In this document: in pieces, positions 33,456 to 42,177 of the stretch
Numbering within the stretch: the stretch's first letter is position 1
How the letters are laid out: each line of letters begins with the position of its first letter
From: Solibacillus palustris
GTDB taxonomy: Bacteria > Bacillota > Bacilli > Bacillales_A > Planococcaceae
DNA length: 64,000 nt
Reading direction: 5' to 3'
Assembly: GCF_022549215.1 (NCBI RefSeq)
Contig: NZ_JAKZFC010000005.1
Coordinates: 1 to 64,000, forward strand
Program-made: the position numbers and the translations under genes
The notes under the pieces: generated by a model
Database searches by the model: none
What the model saw: the letters and a program-made list of their open reading frames with translations, nothing else
What the model was told of the DNA's origin: nothing

Positions 33456-33470
33456 ATGTAAGCGCTAACG
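33456..33470 (+). promoter_or_regulatory. candidate cre site (CcpA)
   Basis: ATGTAAGCGCTAACG fits the catabolite-responsive element consensus WTGNAANCGNWNNCW at all but the last base. It lies 111 bases upstream of the serA promoter and 500 bases upstream of the FAD dehydrogenase gene, so its target is unclear. Confidence 0.4.
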
Positions 33471-33547
33471 ATGTTGGTATTATGCCTTTTGATTGAATTT
33501 ACTGAAAATATTACGGGTGAAATTATAAAGATGGAATTCGTTTTTTA

Positions 33548-33575
33548 TTTTTGTGACATAATTTTGTCACAAAAA
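33548..33575. promoter_or_regulatory. inverted repeat, possible operator
   Basis: TTTTTGTGACA/TGTCACAAAAA separated by six bases. It resembles Fnr/Rex-type TTGTGA..TCACAA sites but the half-site spacing (10) does not fit either. Confidence 0.35.
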
Positions 33576-33649
33576 AATTTTTATGACTAATTTTATTTCT
33601 TCCCATTTAGAAGGGGATATATAAACGAGCACGAAATTATCAATTATAC

Positions 33650-33925
33650 CTTGGGGGAATTGCGTCCAGATTTTTTCAAGTTTTCTTAAAAAAATCTCTA
33701 AACATCTGTGATATCTGATGGGCAATAGGTCAATACAAAGTTGATCACGAAGGCGTTGTCACAGGACGTGGCGCCATTGGTATTTGTTCCTTATTTTTTC
33801 CTTCGTTCATCTAGTCAGCCAGGATTTGAACTTTCACTGAATGAAGTCATACTTGGCATTTATTACCCTTCTAATAGAAATAGGGGACTTCTGACCTGTC
33901 GCTTTGCTTATTGTACAAAAGAGTT
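33650..33925 (-). repeat. family A repeat, copy A3, with IS605-like right-end remnant
   Basis: Diverged, minus-orientation, full-length copy. On the minus strand from 33925: a segment matching copy A4 (ATAAGCAAAGCGACAGGT, CAGAAGTCCCCTA, then AGTTCAAATCCTGGCTGA), a degraded module (GCGCCACGTCCTGTGACAAC), CATCTGTGATATC, AAAACTTGAAAAAATCTGG and ACGCAATTC. No transposase gene is present. It occupies most of the gap before the FAD dehydrogenase gene. Confidence 0.7.
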
Positions 33926-33969
33926 TGCTGAAGCCAGTTTAATTGTGGGAAATAAAGGGGGCATTTTGA

Positions 33970-35616
33970 GTGCGTTATGATGTCATAGTTGTTGGAGCCG
34001 GAATTGCTGGTCTAGTAGCTGCTTGTGAATTAATTGATGCAAATAAAAAAGTATTACTTGTTGATCAGGAGCCTGAAAATTCAATTGGTGGGCAGGCGTT
34101 TTGGTCATTTGGAGGATTATTTTTAGTTGATTCACCTGAACAAAGAAGACTTGGGATAAAAGATAGTAAGGCATTAGCCTGGCAAGATTGGATTGGCACT
34201 GCTGGATTTGACCGTTTAGAAGATGAAGATGTTTTGGCATATGAATGGGCTAAAGCCTATGTAGATTTTGCGGCTGGTGAAAAATATAGTTGGCTACAAT
34301 CAAAAGGCATTCGTTTTTTTCCGGTAGTGGGATGGGCCGAACGTGGTGGTTCACTTGCTGGGGGGCATGGAAATTCTGTTCCGCGCTTTCACATTGTTTG
34401 GGGAACTGGACCGGGCTTGGTTGAGCCATTTTCCAACCAAGTATTACAAGCGGTGAGTGAAGGGAAAATCGATTACAAGCCACGTCATCAAGTAACCGAA
34501 CTAATAACAATAGACGGAGAGGTGTCAGGCATTCGTGGCAATATATTAGAAGCGGCTACCATAGCACGAGGTGAAGAAAGTTCGCGTGTCGTGATTGATC
34601 ATTTTGAATATCATGCAGATGCCGTAGTCGTTGCAAGTGGGGGAATTGGTGCCAATATCGAATTAGTGAAGAAAAATTGGCCAGCACGACTAGGAACCCC
34701 CCCTGAAAATATGGTATCTGGCGTACCGGCATATGTTGATGGAAAAATGCTCGAAATTACCGAGCAAATTGGAGGGCGCATCGTCAATCGTGATCGGATG
34801 TGGCATTACACGGAAGGGTTGAAAAATTGGAATCCGATTTGGCAAAATCACGGCATTCGCATTTTACCGGGGCCATCATCTATGTGGTTTGATGCGGTGG
34901 GAAATCGTTTTACAGCGCCGAATTTTCCTGGCTTTGATACGCTTAGTACCCTTGAAGCAATTCAAAAAACAGGCTATGACTACTCATGGTTTATATTAAC
35001 CGAAAAAATAATCGAAAAAGAATTTGCATTATCAGGTTCTGAACAAAATTCAGACTTAACAAATAAAAGTATTAAAGAAGTGTTGAAACGTGTATTACCA
35101 GGTCCCCCAGCAGCTGTGCAAGCTTTTAAGGATAATGGAGAGGATTTTGTTGTCGCAGATAATCTGAAGGATTTAGTAATGGGGATGAATGAGCTTGTTG
35201 GAAGTGAGCTGCTAGACTTTATGCACATAAAGGAGCAAATTTTGGCGCGTGACCGTGAGATTGAAAATAAATTCTCCAAGGATGCGCAAATTACAGCAAT
35301 CCATGGTGCACGAAATTATATTGGAGATAAATTAATACGTGCAGCGAAGCCACATAAATTATTAGATTCAAAAGCTGGCCCACTGATTGCCGTGCGTTTA
35401 AATATTTTAACGCGAAAAACATTGGGTGGACTGCAAACGAATTTAAATGGGCAAGTGTTGAATGAGTATGGTGACCCAATTTCCGGACTTTTTGCAGCGG
35501 GTGAAGTAAGTGGCTTTGGGGGAGGCGGTGTCCATGGCTACCGTTCTTTAGAAGGTACATTTCTTGGTGGCTGTCTGTATACAGGGCTTCAAGTTGGGAA
35601 ATTTTTGAGTAAATAA
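33970..35616 (+). CDS. FAD-binding dehydrogenase (fumarate reductase/KstD-like)
   Basis: 548-residue flavoprotein: N-terminal dinucleotide motif VVGAGIAGLVAACELI, middle VASGGIGANIELV, and C-terminal FAD-binding LFAAGEVSGFGGGGVHGYRSLEGTFLGG. Resembles FAD-binding dehydrogenases of the fumarate reductase/3-ketosteroid dehydrogenase superfamily. The substrate is unknown; the adjoining enoyl-CoA hydratase gene hints at an acyl-CoA or organic acid pathway. GTG start at 33970 set by AAAGGGGG eight bases upstream. The gene follows repeat A3, which may have separated it from its old regulatory region. Confidence 0.85.
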   Translation: MRYDVIVVGAGIAGLVAACELIDANKKVLLVDQEPENSIGGQAFWSFGGLFLVDSPEQRRLGIKDSKALAWQDWIGTAGFDRLEDEDVLAYEWAKAYVDFAAGEKYSWLQSKGIRFFPVVGWAERGGSLAGGHGNSVPRFHIVWGTGPGLVEPFSNQVLQAVSEGKIDYKPRHQVTELITIDGEVSGIRGNILEAATIARGEESSRVVIDHFEYHADAVVVASGGIGANIELVKKNWPARLGTPPENMVSGVPAYVDGKMLEITEQIGGRIVNRDRMWHYTEGLKNWNPIWQNHGIRILPGPSSMWFDAVGNRFTAPNFPGFDTLSTLEAIQKTGYDYSWFILTEKIIEKEFALSGSEQNSDLTNKSIKEVLKRVLPGPPAAVQAFKDNGEDFVVADNLKDLVMGMNELVGSELLDFMHIKEQILARDREIENKFSKDAQITAIHGARNYIGDKLIRAAKPHKLLDSKAGPLIAVRLNILTRKTLGGLQTNLNGQVLNEYGDPISGLFAAGEVSGFGGGGVHGYRSLEGTFLGGCLYTGLQVGKFLSK

Positions 35617-35676
35617 AGGGAAAATGCTACACGTTGTCGAAATGAATGGTTATTCATAAAAAGGGGTGTTTGAACA

Positions 35677-36456
35677 ATGTATGAAACTATTCAATTAGAA
35701 GTAGCAGAGAGAAAAGCGACAGTTACGTTAAATCGACCAAGCGCAATGAATGCCATGGATTTTACAATGATGCGCGAATTAGCAGATTGCTTTGAGGCAC
35801 TGCATAATGAAAAAGAAGTTCAAGTACTTGTGGTCAAAGGGGAAGGAAAAGTATTTTCTGCTGGTGGCGATGTAAAGATGATGGTTGCTTCGGATGATTT
35901 TTCAGATTTTGGTACCATCATGGGAGATATTGCACGTTTAGTAAAAGCCTATTATACGCTTCCGATGATTACGATTGCCCAAATACACGGTGCTTCGGCT
36001 GGATTAGGGTTTAGTTTGGCATTAGGCAGTGATTTTATTGTAGCTGAAGAGTCAAGTAAGCTTGCGATGAATTTTATTGGAATTGGCTTAATACCAGATG
36101 GCGCAGGGCATTTCTTCATGAAGGAGCGTCTTGGTACAGTAAAGGCGAAGCAAATGATTTGGGAAGGTAAAATGTTAGATGGTGAACAAGCATTAGCACT
36201 TGGTTTAGTTGACTACAATGTGGCTGATGGTACAGCTAGTGTTGTAGTAGACCAAATTGTTGGGAAGTTATTAGCTTCACCAATTTTAGCGATGATTGAA
36301 ACGAAGCAAATTTTGCATAATGCCAATTTAAGTACGCTTGAGCAAATTTTACAAGGCGAGTCAGAAGGGCAAGTAAAAATGCGTCAAACAAAAGATCATT
36401 TAGAAGGCATTCAAGCATTTGTAGCAAAACGTATACCACAGTTTGTAGGAGAATAG
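35677..36456 (+). CDS. enoyl-CoA hydratase/isomerase family protein
   Basis: 259-residue crotonase-fold enzyme: TLNRPSAMNAMD, oxyanion-hole segment FSAGGDVKMM, HGASAGLGFSLAL and FIGIGLIPDGAGHFF. Of the two usual catalytic glutamates, the first position (in HGASAGLGFSLAL, where crotonases have ..GGG.E..) lacks Glu and the second region has Asp (LIPDGAG), so it may be an isomerase or another crotonase activity rather than a true hydratase. ATG after AAAAGGGGTG. Sixty bases after the FAD dehydrogenase gene, probably co-transcribed. Confidence 0.87.
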   Translation: MYETIQLEVAERKATVTLNRPSAMNAMDFTMMRELADCFEALHNEKEVQVLVVKGEGKVFSAGGDVKMMVASDDFSDFGTIMGDIARLVKAYYTLPMITIAQIHGASAGLGFSLALGSDFIVAEESSKLAMNFIGIGLIPDGAGHFFMKERLGTVKAKQMIWEGKMLDGEQALALGLVDYNVADGTASVVVDQIVGKLLASPILAMIETKQILHNANLSTLEQILQGESEGQVKMRQTKDHLEGIQAFVAKRIPQFVGE

Positions 36457-36457
36457 T

Positions 36458-36495
36458 TAGGAGGGCTAGCATGTGATGTGCTAGTCCTTTTTTAC
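36458..36495 (+). terminator. terminator after enoyl-CoA hydratase gene
   Basis: AGGGCTAGCA/TGCTAGTCCT hairpin and six T. Confidence 0.75.
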
Positions 36496-36578
36496 AATTT
36501 TATCGCAGAACAAAAATCTGTACAACATTCCTGATTGCCATTATGATAATGAAGAATTTAAAAAATGGAGGTAGCCTT

Positions 36579-37748
36579 GTGGAACAAATACTGCTTTCTA
36601 AAAAACAACGACAAGTATTGCATAATGTATATTGTCCAACTGTGGAACAAACGATTGCAATCTGTGAAGTTGAATTAAAGCAGCTAGATGAAGGTCAAAT
36701 TAATTATTTTGAAGTACCATTCGAACAATTTGAGCAGATTTCAGCGCATTTTAATAATAATGATTATATTAAGCAAGGTGCATTCACTTATCAGCAGGTG
36801 CGCCATATTGCGGAAGCTGGTAATGTCCATCATTTAACGATGGATACACAAGGAATGATTTATCTTTTTGAAGAAACGATTGGCATGAGTACAGCTATTT
36901 CGTTTGCACAAAGTAAATGGAATGGTGCTGAACGAGAAGTTGCTGTTGAAAATGCTGTTTTTACGGGTTTAACGGTTGTTGGTGAATTATTTGCAGAAGA
37001 AGTGATAGAGCAGCATATACAGCTTGTAAATCTAATTGATCATATTGAATTAGATGCTGGTATTGTTGGGGCAATAAAAAAGAACGGTGCCAAAGCGGTC
37101 GTAAAAAAAATGGCGGGCTCGGCAACGAAAAAAGTGATGTATAGCTCGATTGCGGCAAAAAAAGCCATTACCTTATTGAATGCCAATGTTGTGACAGGTG
37201 CAATTGTAACAGGTATTATGTCGAGCGTAGATATAGTACGAATGATAAAAGGTCAAATGTCACCAGCACAACTATTTAAAAATGTCTCGAAAACAGCAGC
37301 AAATGTTGTTGGGAGTATTGCAGGCTTAGTTATTGGTGGAGGAATCGGCTTTACCATCCCAAATGTAAGCACAGCGGTTATTAGTTTAATTGGCGGCATT
37401 ATTGGACTTATTTTAGGTAGTGTTGTTACTACAAAGCTAATGCAAAAAGTGTTAGATTTCGTTATTAAAGATGATGTAGTAAAAATGCTCGATATTTTTA
37501 ATGAAGAACTTGTCAATTTAGCACAACAATATTTATTGAATGAAGATGAACTGCAGCAAGTATTGCATGATTTTAATGAAATATATAATATGCCACAAGA
37601 ATTTCGTAATATGTACGCTTCGGATAATCGTGAAGCATTTGCATGTGGGATGATTGAAAAGGAAATGGATCGTATCGTACGTCAACGTATGTTTTTACAA
37701 GTACCAACCAATCAAGAGCTATATGAAATGATTGAGCGACTAACATAA
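36579..37748 (+). CDS. hypothetical protein with glycine-zipper membrane region
   Basis: 389 residues. The N-terminal 150 residues look soluble; a basic stretch (KKNGAKAVVKKMAGSATKK) follows; residues about 240-295 contain glycine-zipper hydrophobic helices (GSIAGLVIGGGIGF, ISLIGGIIGLILGSVV); the C-terminus is helical and charged. Glycine zippers often insert into membranes. I do not recognise the family. GTG at 36579 is set by GGAGGT six bases upstream rather than the in-frame ATG at 36543. Own terminator at 37745. Confidence 0.7.
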   Translation: MEQILLSKKQRQVLHNVYCPTVEQTIAICEVELKQLDEGQINYFEVPFEQFEQISAHFNNNDYIKQGAFTYQQVRHIAEAGNVHHLTMDTQGMIYLFEETIGMSTAISFAQSKWNGAEREVAVENAVFTGLTVVGELFAEEVIEQHIQLVNLIDHIELDAGIVGAIKKNGAKAVVKKMAGSATKKVMYSSIAAKKAITLLNANVVTGAIVTGIMSSVDIVRMIKGQMSPAQLFKNVSKTAANVVGSIAGLVIGGGIGFTIPNVSTAVISLIGGIIGLILGSVVTTKLMQKVLDFVIKDDVVKMLDIFNEELVNLAQQYLLNEDELQQVLHDFNEIYNMPQEFRNMYASDNREAFACGMIEKEMDRIVRQRMFLQVPTNQELYEMIERLT

Positions 37749-37790
37749 AAAAGGTGGATATCCAGGCTATTAGGATGTCCACCTTTTGAC
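37745..37790. terminator. bidirectional terminator
   Basis: AAAAGGTGGATATCC/GGATGTCCACCTTTT hairpin between convergent genes. Confidence 0.8.
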
Positions 37791-37805
37791 TTTGTATAGG
37801 CCAGT

Positions 37806-37991
37806 TTACACGTGAAATAAAATTAATTTACCTTGTGAGTTTACTAAGCGATGAGTTTTTTCGGCAATCCCTTTTTCGTCGATTTGTTTTTGACCCTCAA
37901 CTTTTGCTGTTTGGTCATTATCAAAAGTCCAAACTTCATCAAATAAAGTTTCACCTGTTTTTTCAAAAGCTGTAAAACGATAATTCTCCAT
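37806..37991 (-). CDS. YhzD-like small protein
   Basis: 61 residues matching the YhzD-like pattern: YRFTAFEKTGETLFDE, a central helix and EKTHRLVNSQGKLILFHV at the C-terminus. Function unknown. Position beside yhaM supports the assignment. The start at 37991 has a GGGTGGTTTA ribosome region; an overlapping longer frame up to 38059 is a different reading frame and looks spurious. Confidence 0.65.
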   Translation of the reverse strand: MENYRFTAFEKTGETLFDEVWTFDNDQTAKVEGQKQIDEKGIAEKTHRLVNSQGKLILFHV

Positions 37992-38188
37992 ATTAAACCA
38001 CCCTTTTTAAGCAAGATATTTACATTATACATAAAATATTTCGACAATTCACGGTACAATTCTACTTTTGTTAGAAAATATTTGTATTATTGAAATGTTC
38101 ATGAACAATTGTACAGTCTTTTAGTCGGTATCATTCGTATTTACATGTTACAATTACTTGTAATAGAGTAATAAAGGAGCGATTGCCT

Positions 38189-39124
38189 GTGAATGGAATT
38201 ACGAAACTTCAACCTGGGGATCAAGTCGATCAATATTTGTTAATTAAAGAAGCTAAAAAAGGTGTTACTACAGTAGGGAAGCCATTTATGTCGCTTATTT
38301 TGCAAGATCGAAGTGGGGACATTGAAGCGAAACTATGGGATACGAATGATGAACACGAAAATTTATATCGTGCACAATCCATCGTAAAAGTGGGTGGCGA
38401 AATTCATGATTATCGCGGTAAAAATCAACTGCGTGTAAAACAAATTCGTCCAGCGCGTGAAGATGAGGGAGTTACTATTAGTGACTTACTACCAACATCA
38501 GCCGTACCAAAAGAACAGCTATTAGAAGAGCTTACACAATATTTCTTCCAAATTCAAAATCCAAATATTTTACGAATTACTCGTTTTCTAGTAAAGAAAT
38601 ATCAAGACCGCCTAATCGTTTATCCAGCGGCAACGAAAAATCACCACGATTACGCATCAGGCTTAATTGACCATGTCGTTTCAATGTTGAAATTAAGCGA
38701 GGCGATCTGCGATTTATACCCAACATTAAACCGTGACCTATTATATTCAGGTGTTATTTTACACGATATTGGTAAAGTAATAGAGTTAAGCGGTCCAGTT
38801 GGCACAATGTATACGGTAGAAGGGAACTTATTAGGACATATTTCAATAATGGTCAATGAAATTGGTCAAGCGGCAACAGAATTAAAAATTGAAGGCGAAG
38901 AAGTGATGTTACTGCAACATTTAGTATTATCACACCACGGAAAAGAAGAGTGGGGAAGCCCGAAAAAGCCGATGATTCAAGAAGCTGAAATTTTACATTA
39001 CATCGATAATATCGATGCAAAAATGAACATGCTTACGCGTGCACTTGATAAAACAAAGCCAGGCGAATTTACAGAGCGATTATTCCCATTAGATAATCGT
39101 TCGTTCTATAAGCCAACAATTTAA
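38189..39124 (+). CDS. yhaM: 3'-5' exoribonuclease YhaM
   Basis: 311 residues with N-terminal OB-fold ([26 protein letters not shown]) and HD domain ([47 protein letters not shown]). It trims RNA and single-stranded DNA from the 3' end. The GTG at 38189 is chosen because AAAGGAG lies nine bases before it; the TTG at 38183 is too close. The stop codon lies within the first bases of repeat A4. Confidence 0.93.
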   Translation: MNGITKLQPGDQVDQYLLIKEAKKGVTTVGKPFMSLILQDRSGDIEAKLWDTNDEHENLYRAQSIVKVGGEIHDYRGKNQLRVKQIRPAREDEGVTISDLLPTSAVPKEQLLEELTQYFFQIQNPNILRITRFLVKKYQDRLIVYPAATKNHHDYASGLIDHVVSMLKLSEAICDLYPTLNRDLLYSGVILHDIGKVIELSGPVGTMYTVEGNLLGHISIMVNEIGQAATELKIEGEEVMLLQHLVLSHHGKEEWGSPKKPMIQEAEILHYIDNIDAKMNMLTRALDKTKPGEFTERLFPLDNRSFYKPTI

Positions 39125-39411
39125 CTTGATTCTTAAAATTCTTTTTGTATCATAAGCAAAGCGACAGGTACAGAAGTCCCCTACTTCTATAAGTGGGGGA
39201 TGAATGTCAAATATGTAATTCTATTCAGTGGGGAGTTCAATCCCGGCTGAATAGGGGAACTCAGGCTAAGAACGCCGCGTCGTGCGGCAACGCCTGAGTG
39301 ACCAACATCGTGTTGGCCTAAGCACCAGCGGATGTCACAGATTTTTTAGGGGATTTTTTCAAGCGAGCTTGAAAAAATCTGGACGCAATTACGCCGAGGC
39401 GTAATTGATAA
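39121..39411 (+). repeat. family A repeat, copy A4, full length with RE-like segment and module
   Basis: Starts TTAACTTGATTC (overlapping the yhaM stop). Then comes an IS200/IS605 right-end-like segment (39152-39240: ATAAGCAAAGCGACAGGTA, GTCCCCTACTT/AAGTGGGGGA hairpin, GAGTTCAA) and GGCTGAATA. The multi-hairpin module follows: CTCAGGC/GCCTGAG around GCCGC/GCGGC, then CCAAC/GTTGG (39260-39316). Last is the core GGATGTCACAGATTTTTT..GAAAAAATCTGG, ACGCAATTACGCCGAGGCG. Confidence 0.85.
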
Positions 39412-39450
39412 AATAGCATGGGTCGTCTTTTACGGCCCATGCTTATTTTA
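39412..39450. terminator. bidirectional terminator
   Basis: AAATAGCATGGG.CGT/ACG.CCCATGCTTATTT hairpin after repeat A4, shared with the convergent MFS gene. Confidence 0.8.
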
Positions 39451-40698
39451 TCTAGCTGATAGAATTGGCTTTTTTTTTATCACGATAACAAACAAACTAG
39501 CAAGTAAGCAGAAACCACCTGCTAATAAGAACGCTATTTTATACGAACCCATTGCTTCAAAAACAATGCCCCCAAAATAAGCGGCAACCCCAGCACCTAC
39601 TTGATGAGCTGCGACCATCCAGCCGTACATCATGGCACTTTTTTCAATGCCGAAGCGTTGACGTGTTAAGCCGATTGTCGGCGGTACAGTAGCAATCCAG
39701 TCAAGTCCATAAAAAATAGAAAAAATGATTAACCATGTATAGGAACCACTTGCTAAAGCGAATGGTAACGCTAATAATGACAGCCCACGTAATGAATAAT
39801 ACCAAAATAGTAGCCAACGATTATCGATACGGTCAGTAAGCCAACCAGAAAGCGTCGTGCCAATTAAATCGAAAACGCCCATAAAAGATAACATTGCAGC
39901 AGCAGTTACGACAGGAATACCAAAGCTAATGCAGTACGAAATAAAGTGCGTCCCAATAAGACCACTTGTAGATAGCCCACAAATAAAAAAGCTTCCCGCT
40001 AATAGCCAAAACTCTTTTACCTTTAAACCCTCAGCTAAAGCGCTTAAAGCCATTTTAAATGGGTTGCCAATAGTTGCCCTTACAGGTTCAATGACTTCAT
40101 CACTACCATACGGACTGATATTTATTTCGCTCGGATCATTACGCATAAAGAGCGCAATGATTATTAGCATTAGCAAACTTAAAATGAAGATTAACATGAT
40201 TGCTGTTTGCCATGAATATTGTTCTATTAATGTTGCAAGAACGGGAAGCAATATTAGCTGTCCTGTTGCAGTTGCAGCAGTTAATATACCTACAGCTAAA
40301 CCGCGTTGTTTATCGAACCAACGATTAGCCACCTGTGTACTTAATACCGTTAAAAATAATCCCGAGCCAATCCCCATCATGACGCCCCAAATGAGGATAA
40401 GCTGCCATTCCTTTTGCATGATAGATGTACAAGCTAGCGCGATGGATAATAGGAACATTGAGCCAAGCATCATGCGTTTTAAGCCGTACTTTTCAACGAA
40501 TGCGGCCATAAATGGACCAGAAAAGCCGTATAAAAATAAACTAACGGCAAATGCAAAGGAAATCGACGGACGGCTCCAACCAAAATCTTGCTCAAATGGG
40601 TCGATAAATACACCAGCAGAAGAACGGATAATGCCAGCAACGATAATCGATACAAATGTAACAGCTAAAATAATCCAACTATAATGCCATTTTTTCAA
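39448..40698 (-). CDS. MFS transporter, OFA/MCT-like
   Basis: 416 residues, twelve predicted membrane helices, similar to oxalate/formate antiporter-like and monocarboxylate-type MFS carriers (FGWSRPSISFAFAVSLFLYG, GLKRMMLGSMFLLS, NRWFDKQRGLAVGI, GTTLSGWLTDRIDNRW). Exports or imports a small organic acid; the substrate is unknown. Start is a TTG at 40698 preceded by GGGGGTG; the frame stays open upstream to 40896 but that part runs through repeat B2 and is not coding. A long hairpin lies in its leader. Confidence 0.85.
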   Translation of the reverse strand: MKKWHYSWIILAVTFVSIIVAGIIRSSAGVFIDPFEQDFGWSRPSISFAFAVSLFLYGFSGPFMAAFVEKYGLKRMMLGSMFLLSIALACTSIMQKEWQLILIWGVMMGIGSGLFLTVLSTQVANRWFDKQRGLAVGILTAATATGQLILLPVLATLIEQYSWQTAIMLIFILSLLMLIIIALFMRNDPSEINISPYGSDEVIEPVRATIGNPFKMALSALAEGLKVKEFWLLAGSFFICGLSTSGLIGTHFISYCISFGIPVVTAAAMLSFMGVFDLIGTTLSGWLTDRIDNRWLLFWYYSLRGLSLLALPFALASGSYTWLIIFSIFYGLDWIATVPPTIGLTRQRFGIEKSAMMYGWMVAAHQVGAGVAAYFGGIVFEAMGSYKIAFLLAGGFCLLASLFVIVIKKKPILSAR

Positions 40699-40725
40699 AG
40701 CTACACCCCCAAATGTAGAGATTAG

Positions 40726-40770
40726 AAAAACATCAAATCGAGCTATTTTGGCGCGATTTGATGTTTTTAT
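40726..40770 (-). promoter_or_regulatory. long hairpin in the MFS gene leader
   Basis: AAAAACATCAAATCG (40726) pairs with CGATTTGATGTTTTT, extended by GC/GC inside. On the minus strand it ends in five T about 30 bases before the MFS start, so it could be an attenuator or the terminator of an earlier transcript. Confidence 0.45.
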
Positions 40771-40808
40771 TAAAATATAAGAAAGTATAATTTTTTCCGT
40801 TGTAACAA

Positions 40809-40996
40809 TGTCTAGGCTAAAGCGCCAACTCCTCGTACCATTAGATCCCGCCGTCGAAAGTCGGAAAAGCGCATACTTTCTAGTTGGGCTATCCAATGTC
40901 TGAGGCTCACACGATGTGAGTCATTGGGGGCATGCCACATGGACGTGGCGTTTTGCCCACTCGGAGCTAAAAGGGCGCTTAAGCGCTTTTCTTATG
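40809..40996 (+). repeat. dispersed repeat family B, copy B2
   Basis: Same architecture as B1 and B3, with a changed but still paired terminal stem (AACTCC/GGAGCT instead of AGCCCC/GGGGCT) and a diverged second hairpin (GAAAGT..ACTTTC). The CCAATG..CATTGG / CTCACA-CGA-TGTGAG module is unchanged. Located 3' of serC on its downstream side. Confidence 0.85.
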
Positions 40997-41035
40997 TGGA
41001 TTTCATTGGAAAAATTATGTTTCACCATCGACTAA

Positions 41036-41067
41036 AAAATGCTCCCGTATACTCGGGAGCATTTTCA
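41036..41067 (-). terminator. serC terminator
   Basis: AAAATGCTCCCG/CGGGAGCATTTT with six-base loop. Confidence 0.85.
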
Positions 41068-41079
41068 ATTTTTTAAGAA

Positions 41080-42177
41080 TTACTGATTATCTTGTTGGAA
41101 TTTTACCATGAAATCAGCAAGTGCCTTACATGCTTCAACAGGTACTGAGTTGTAAGCAGATGCGCGGCAACCACCAACTGAACGGTGACCATTTAAGCCA
41201 ACAAAGCCCGCTTCTTTTGCTTCAGCTAAGAATTTTTTTTCTAATTCTTCGTCAGCTACACGGAATGTAATGTTCATCAGTGAACGAGAATCTTCTGTTG
41301 CGTGACCGTAGTAGAAGCCATTTGAGTTGTCGATAACATCGTAAATGTATGCAGCTTTTTCCTCGTTACGCTTTTCAATTACGTCTAAACCGCCCTGCTC
41401 TTCCACCCATTTTAATACTTCACCTAACATATAAATACCGAATGTTGGTGGCGTGTTATAAAGGGAATTGTTTTTTACATGTGTTGCGTATTGTAACATT
41501 GTTGGAATGTTTGTGTTTGCTTTTTCTAATAAGTCTTTGCGTGCAATCACGACTGTTACACCAGAAGGACCTAAGTTTTTCTGTGCGCCAGCGTAAATCA
41601 TTGAAAAATTACTTACGTCTACTTTTTTCGATAAAATATCAGAACTCATATCCGCGATTAACGGAATATCGCCAGTTGTCGGGAATGTCTTCCACTGTGT
41701 ACCGAAAATTGTATTGTTCGAAGTTAAGTGAACATATGCTGCTTCTGGATCAATGTTGATATTCTCAATAGCAGGGATGTTTTTGTAGTTATTTTCTTTT
41801 GTGCTTGCCGCTTCAACTGGTGTACCGAAAAATTTTGCTTCTTTAAACGCTTTTTCTGACCAAGCACCTGTTTGGATGTAACTTGCTTTTTTACCTTCTT
41901 GTAAAAAGTTCATTGGAATCATTGTGAATTGTAAGCTTGCGCCACCTTGTAAAAATAACACTTCGTAGTTTTCAGGAATTTCGAAAAGCTTACGTAAGCG
42001 TGCAATGGCCTCATTATGTACAGCCTCAAAAGTTGCACTGCGGTGACTAAGCTCCATAACTGACATGCCAGTTCCTTGGAAGTCAACTAACTCGGCTTGT
42101 GCTTTTTGTAAAACTTCAAGTGGTAATGCAGATGGACCTGCATTAAAGTTAAATGCGCGTTTTGTAGTAAATGTCAA
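41080..42177 (-). CDS. serC: phosphoserine aminotransferase SerC
   Basis: PLP enzyme converting 3-phosphohydroxypyruvate to phosphoserine, the second step of serine synthesis and also used in pyridoxine synthesis. 365 residues: AFNFNAGPSALPLEVL start, GMSVMELSHRS, LFLQGGASLQF, the PLP-lysine in SMIYAGAQKNLGPSGVTVV and the C-terminal GHRSVGGCRASAYNSV. TTG at 42177 is favoured (AAGGAG eight bases upstream); the GTG at 42186 is part of that site. No T-box precedes it, unlike serA. Confidence 0.93.
   Translation of the reverse strand: MTFTTKRAFNFNAGPSALPLEVLQKAQAELVDFQGTGMSVMELSHRSATFEAVHNEAIARLRKLFEIPENYEVLFLQGGASLQFTMIPMNFLQEGKKASYIQTGAWSEKAFKEAKFFGTPVEAASTKENNYKNIPAIENINIDPEAAYVHLTSNNTIFGTQWKTFPTTGDIPLIADMSSDILSKKVDVSNFSMIYAGAQKNLGPSGVTVVIARKDLLEKANTNIPTMLQYATHVKNNSLYNTPPTFGIYMLGEVLKWVEEQGGLDVIEKRNEEKAAYIYDVIDNSNGFYYGHATEDSRSLMNITFRVADEELEKKFLAEAKEAGFVGLNGHRSVGGCRASAYNSVPVEACKALADFMVKFQQDNQ

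Noticed and set aside
33548..33575. Rex or Fnr binding site
   Set aside because: Half-sites match but the spacing between TGTGA and TCACA is 10 rather than the 6 those regulators need; kept only as an unassigned inverted repeat.
33741..33980. 79-codon frame before the FAD dehydrogenase gene
   Set aside because: Lies within repeat A3 and the IS605-like remnant on the opposite strand; no ribosome site.
39857..40684. 275-codon plus-strand frame opposite the MFS gene
   Set aside because: Antisense shadow with Ser/Thr/Asn-rich, non-protein-like composition; the MFS reading frame is clearly the real one.
40699..40896. N-terminal extension of the MFS protein
   Set aside because: The frame is open but crosses a long hairpin and repeat B2, and lacks membrane-protein character; a ribosome site supports TTG at 40698.
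41349..41759. 136-codon plus-strand frame opposite serC
   Set aside because: serC is unambiguous on the other strand; the frame has no ribosome site or recognisable motif.
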